From positions 1-40,790 of the forward strand of contig JBBRMT010000010.1 of NCBI GenBank assembly GCA_038230695.1: a DNA stretch of 40,790 bases, written 5' to 3'. The notes beneath the pieces are model-generated. The model was not told the DNA's origin and ran no database searches. It saw only the letters and a program-made list of their open reading frames with translations. This document shows, piece by piece, positions 38,556 to 40,790 of this stretch. This stretch comes from QHBQ01 sp038230695. GTDB lineage: Bacteria > Chloroflexota > Chloroflexia > QHBQ01. The position numbers and the translations under genes were made by a program. Position 1 is the stretch's first letter; each line of letters begins with the position of its first letter.

Positions 38556-39284
38556 CTACCGGCGGGCCAGACGGCCGCTACGCAGATAGCGCACGCCAAA
38601 CAGCACGGCAACCAGTACCAGCACCACAATTACCGGAAACTCCGCGCCAGTCTGCGGGATAGAGCCACCAGGGGCCGGGGCGGCGTTGCCGCTGGGAGTA
38701 GCAGCCGCCACCGGAGTGCCGCTAGGGGCGGAAACTGGCTGCACGCGAATAACCCACTGATCGAGCTGGTCATCGTCCACCACCTGGGTAGTGCGGGTGC
38801 GGAAGATGAGCAGATCCTTGCCAGTAGAGCCAGCAGGCACGGCCAGGCCAGGGTTGATAAGCGGGCCAGCGCTGTTAAACTTGGCGTAGTTAGGCCATCC
38901 AGCGCTAACCGCGCCCCAGTTGATGCAATCCACTACCGCGCCCTTATCGTCAACCACGCACACCAGGTCGGCATCATGCTTCACCCCGCCGCTCTTGGTC
39001 CAGCTGGTCAGCTCACTCGCGCCAATCCGCACGGTTAGCGAAGGCCGTAGTTCGCGGCTAAAGCTGCCGCACCCCTGGCTGGTACAAATCTGCCACGAGG
39101 TCATCGAAATCGGGTTGGCGGTATCGTTGGATAGCTCTATATATTGGTTGGCTACCGTATCCGACACCTTCACCGTTGCCAGCAGCACGGTCGAGGACGC
39201 AGCTGAGGCACGCATTGCCGGGGCTAGCAACAGGCCGCCCAGCACGATCAGGGCAATCAGCCCCCCAATAGTTTGTCTTCGCAT
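38556..39284 (-). CDS. Lamin-tail-like surface protein with sortase-type sorting signal
   Basis: ATG 39284 is preferred over the GTG further up because AAGGAG then has usable spacing. The 242-residue product has a signal peptide (about 1-30) and a lamin-tail-like beta domain (QYIELSNDTANPISMTSWQI, then GASELTSW). A Pro/Ala/Ser/Gly linker precedes a C-terminal IPQTGAEF, a hydrophobic helix and an Arg-rich end. The xPxTG-helix-charge arrangement is a cell-wall sorting signal cut by a class of sortase. No sortase gene lies in the window. It probably stands at the cell surface; its binding partner is unknown. Confidence 0.75.
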   Translation of the reverse strand: MRRQTIGGLIALIVLGGLLLAPAMRASAASSTVLLATVKVSDTVANQYIELSNDTANPISMTSWQICTSQGCGSFSRELRPSLTVRIGASELTSWTKSGGVKHDADLVCVVDDKGAVVDCINWGAVSAGWPNYAKFNSAGPLINPGLAVPAGSTGKDLLIFRTRTTQVVDDDQLDQWVIRVQPVSAPSGTPVAAATPSGNAAPAPGGSIPQTGAEFPVIVVLVLVAVLFGVRYLRSGRLARR

Positions 39285-39467
39285 GGTGAGACCCACTCCT
39301 TTCCTACCCGAAACCCCGCGCCTGGTATATCTGAGGATGGGGCTGGTTCGTTGCTGTTAATCTGCTGAACATAATGTAGCACAAAACGCGCTGGCTGTCA
39401 ATAGTTATGTCAACGAATTGCCTAAATTGACCTGATTGCAGCCTACTTTCGTGCTTATAGCGAACTG

Positions 39468-39476
39468 TGGTATAAT
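39468..39476 (+). promoter_or_regulatory. Extended -10 promoter of the OsmC-family gene
   Basis: TGG-TATAAT about 58 bases before the TTG start. No convincing -35 is visible. Confidence 0.5.
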
Positions 39477-39533
39477 CAGTGTCATAAAGCAGGTCAAGCA
39501 ACGGGCGCAACCCGCCCGCTAAGGAGGCAAATC

Positions 39534-39977
39534 TTGGCAACCGTACACGCCAACGTGCAACTTATCCGCGAGATGGAGTTTAAGGGCCGCGCCCCCAACG
39601 GGCATGAATTGACGATTGATACCGGTTCCGACCATGGCGGTCACGCCCTCGGCCTGGAGCCGCTCGACCTGGTGCTAATGGCTCTGGGCGGCTGCATGGG
39701 TCTGGACGTAATCAGCATCCTACGCAAGAAGCGGCAGGAAGTTACCAATTACGACATCAAGATAACCGCGCAGCAGGCCGACGAACATCCTCGCGTCTAC
39801 ACGAGCATCGAACTTGAGCATATTGTAGCCGGGCGCAACATAGACGAGAACGCTATCGTCCGCGCCATCGAACTATCGGAGACGAAATACTGCCCGGTCA
39901 GCGCCATGCTTCACGGCACGGTGCAGATCCATAATCGCTACAGTATCATCAACGACGACGAACACGAGGTGAAGTAG
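39534..39977 (+). CDS. OsmC-family thiol-peroxide-like protein
   Basis: TTG 39534 has AAGGAGG (39521-39527) 6 bases upstream. The 147-residue protein has the two family cysteines: one in LMALGGCMGLDVISILRKK and one in KYCPVSAMLHG. The beta-strand/helix layout is typical of OsmC/YhfA-like proteins. The fold with both Cys detoxifies organic hydroperoxides (Ohr/OsmC), although YhfA-like members have uncertain roles. The first Cys sits in GGC rather than in the Ohr AACF-type context, so it is closer to the OsmC/YhfA branch. Confidence 0.88.
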   Translation: MATVHANVQLIREMEFKGRAPNGHELTIDTGSDHGGHALGLEPLDLVLMALGGCMGLDVISILRKKRQEVTNYDIKITAQQADEHPRVYTSIELEHIVAGRNIDENAIVRAIELSETKYCPVSAMLHGTVQIHNRYSIINDDEHEVK

Positions 39978-40409
39978 TCCCAAATCCCTTACCCAAGCTA
40001 ATCGTTACCCCAATAGTGGTAAATGGCAGTAGTGGTGGGGTCAGGCCGCCACCCGCAGAGTTACCGAGGGTTGGGAGCGTAGCTCCCTGCTGGCAAGCGC
40101 CGCAATGTTTATCGTAAACATAAGCGGTATGCGCTGGTGGGGCAGCCTGGATGCGGCGCAAATGGTGGGCCTGGCTACCAAGCCTGGCCGCATCATAAGC
40201 ATGGCAGCGGGTTAGCCGATGTGGGCAAGGTCTAGCCCCAAAGTGGGAGGCCGGTCGGGGAATACCCCAGACCAAGATGAACGAATTGCCGCACAATGTC
40301 AACTACTTTACACCGCGCCGCGAACCATCTTGCTATAATAAGGTTGCGTTAATGCGCATCCGCCAATCAGCGTTTAAACAATCGAGTACAAGGAAAGGAA
40401 ATCGAAACT
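39978..40409. other. Spacer before the RiPP-like gene
   Basis: No gene is seen in 430 bases. A direct copy of the third repeat (GAGGGTTGGGAGCGTAGCTCC, within 40024-40086) is present. GATGCGGC...GCCGCATC (about 40149-40196) is an imperfect inverted repeat. An extended -10 lies at 40331-40339. Confidence 0.5.
40331..40339 (+). promoter_or_regulatory. Extended -10 promoter of the RiPP-like peptide gene
   Basis: TGC-TATAAT about 70 bases before the ATG, with a TTTACA-like hexamer 21 bases further upstream (spacing too long to be sure). Confidence 0.45.
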
Positions 40410-40661
40410 ATGAGCAAGCAGGCGCTACAGTCCGCCCTCGATCGGGCGATTGATGATGAGGGCTTTCGTCAGCAGCTAGCCAGCGACCCCAATACCGCGC
40501 TAGCTAGTTACGACCTCAGCCCCGAAGAGCGCACCGCCTTCATGTCCGCCGATCAGAGTCAGCTAGAGCAACACCTCGGCCCACTTGATGACCGCACCAG
40601 CAAGTCGGTGATGCCCTTTGGGCAGGGTTGGGGTGGCGGCGGTCCAGGCACTGGTACGTGA
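40410..40661 (+). CDS. RiPP-precursor-like peptide, Franean1_4349 / LigA-like leader with Gly/Thr-rich tail
   Basis: The 83-residue peptide has an AAGGAAAGGAAA ribosome site. Residues 1-65 are helical and acidic: ALQSALDRAIDDEGFRQQL, the DPNTAL turn, then LSPEERTAF and LDDRTSK. This pattern, a short helix, an FR-x-x-L-x-x-DP turn, L(S/T)xEE and a final LDxR, fits the LigA-subunit-like leader of the Franean1_4349 family of proposed ribosomal peptides. After Lys65 the composition changes abruptly to a core-like tail, VMPFGQGWGGGGPGTGT, with no charge. No modification enzyme, protease or transporter gene lies in the visible part; these may lie beyond the edge. It could also be a small regulatory or scaffold peptide. 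Confidence 0.6.
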   Translation: MSKQALQSALDRAIDDEGFRQQLASDPNTALASYDLSPEERTAFMSADQSQLEQHLGPLDDRTSKSVMPFGQGWGGGGPGTGT

Positions 40662-40704
40662 TGCTAGTTCGTTTACCTGTTCTGCTGAGTAGAATACACA
40701 AAGA

Positions 40705-40740
40705 CGAGGGCAGCTATGCCCTCGCCTAGTTTTGTTGATA
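40705..40740. terminator. Bidirectional terminator between two convergent peptide genes
   Basis: A 7-bp perfect stem, CGAGGGC/GCCCTCG (40705-40711 and 40718-40724), with a 6-base loop. CCTAGTTTTGTTG follows on the plus strand and TCTTTGTGT on the minus strand, so it can serve both genes. Confidence 0.8.
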
Positions 40741-40763
40741 GGGTAAAACTTGGTCGGATGGTA

Positions 40764-40790
40764 TCATGTGCCAGTGCCACCGCCACCACC
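40764..40790 (-). CDS. 3' end of a second Gly/Thr-tailed peptide gene (partial)
   Basis: On the minus strand the last 27 bases read GGGGGTGT and stop (TGA, 40764-40766). This nearly matches the tail of the preceding gene (GGGGPGTGT). The frame is open to the window edge, so only eight residues are seen. Its position just beyond the bidirectional terminator supports a real convergent gene. The rest of the protein is outside the window. Confidence 0.5.
   Translation of the reverse strand, partial: GGGGGTGT

Noticed and set aside
40098..40200. Structured RNA gene or riboswitch before the RiPP-like gene
   Set aside because: There is one imperfect inverted repeat and a shared dispersed repeat but no known aptamer pattern. 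This is not enough to support an RNA call.

Overview
The window looks like a chromosomal segment of a member of the phylum Chloroflexota. The evidence is indirect: a moderately high G+C content; an S-layer-homology protein; a sortase-like (IPQTG) surface protein; a secreted domain of a kind I associate with Chloroflexota, fused to a PstS domain; frequent GTG and TTG starts; and many short dispersed palindromes and heptanucleotide tandem repeats between genes. TGA is used as an ordinary stop by many genes, so the code is standard. I cannot name a genus.

Layout. 1-7100: end of a probable polysaccharide pyruvyl transferase, a UPF0104-type membrane protein, a tandem-GAF protein, an SLH protein (minus strand), an MFS transporter and a PIG-V-like mannosyltransferase. 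7238-13735: a very large membrane-anchored alpha-2-macroglobulin-like protein that lacks the thioester cysteine. 13736-14280: a repeat-filled spacer. 14281-15403: a small unknown gene, a lipoprotein gene that runs into a tRNA promoter, and two serine tRNAs (UGA and GCU). 15819-18278: class II fructose-1,6-bisphosphatase and Rho, closed by a strong terminator. 18354-22435 (minus): an Hsp20-like protein, then a tmk / AEC permease / psuG / PfkB-kinase run that looks like a pseudouridine-degrading module next to thymidylate kinase. 22537-28773: a WecG/TagA glycosyltransferase, a zinc-ribbon membrane protein, the two halves of a heptose-phosphate kinase/adenylyltransferase (HldE/RfaE) separated by a decayed toxin-antitoxin insert, an orphan HicB-like protein and MurJ.

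28770-36335 is a complete phosphate-uptake locus: a six-element 11-bp-phased Pho box, two tandem PstS paralogues (one a plain lipoprotein, one fused to a large extra domain), then pstC, pstA, pstB and phoU. 36722-38472 (minus) is a two-gene ABC exporter of the NatA/NatB type, followed by a lamin-tail-like surface protein with a sorting signal. The right end carries an OsmC-family protein and an 83-residue peptide that looks like a RiPP precursor with a Gly/Thr-rich tail. Facing it across a bidirectional terminator is the 3' end of a second gene, cut by the window edge, whose tail is almost the same (GGGGGTGT).

The best candidates for something undescribed are the convergent Gly/Thr-tailed peptide pair at the right edge, the Pho box with its PstS fusion paralogue, and the repeat families that are translated in-frame inside membrane-protein genes. 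All family assignments come from reading the translated sequences; no database search was run.
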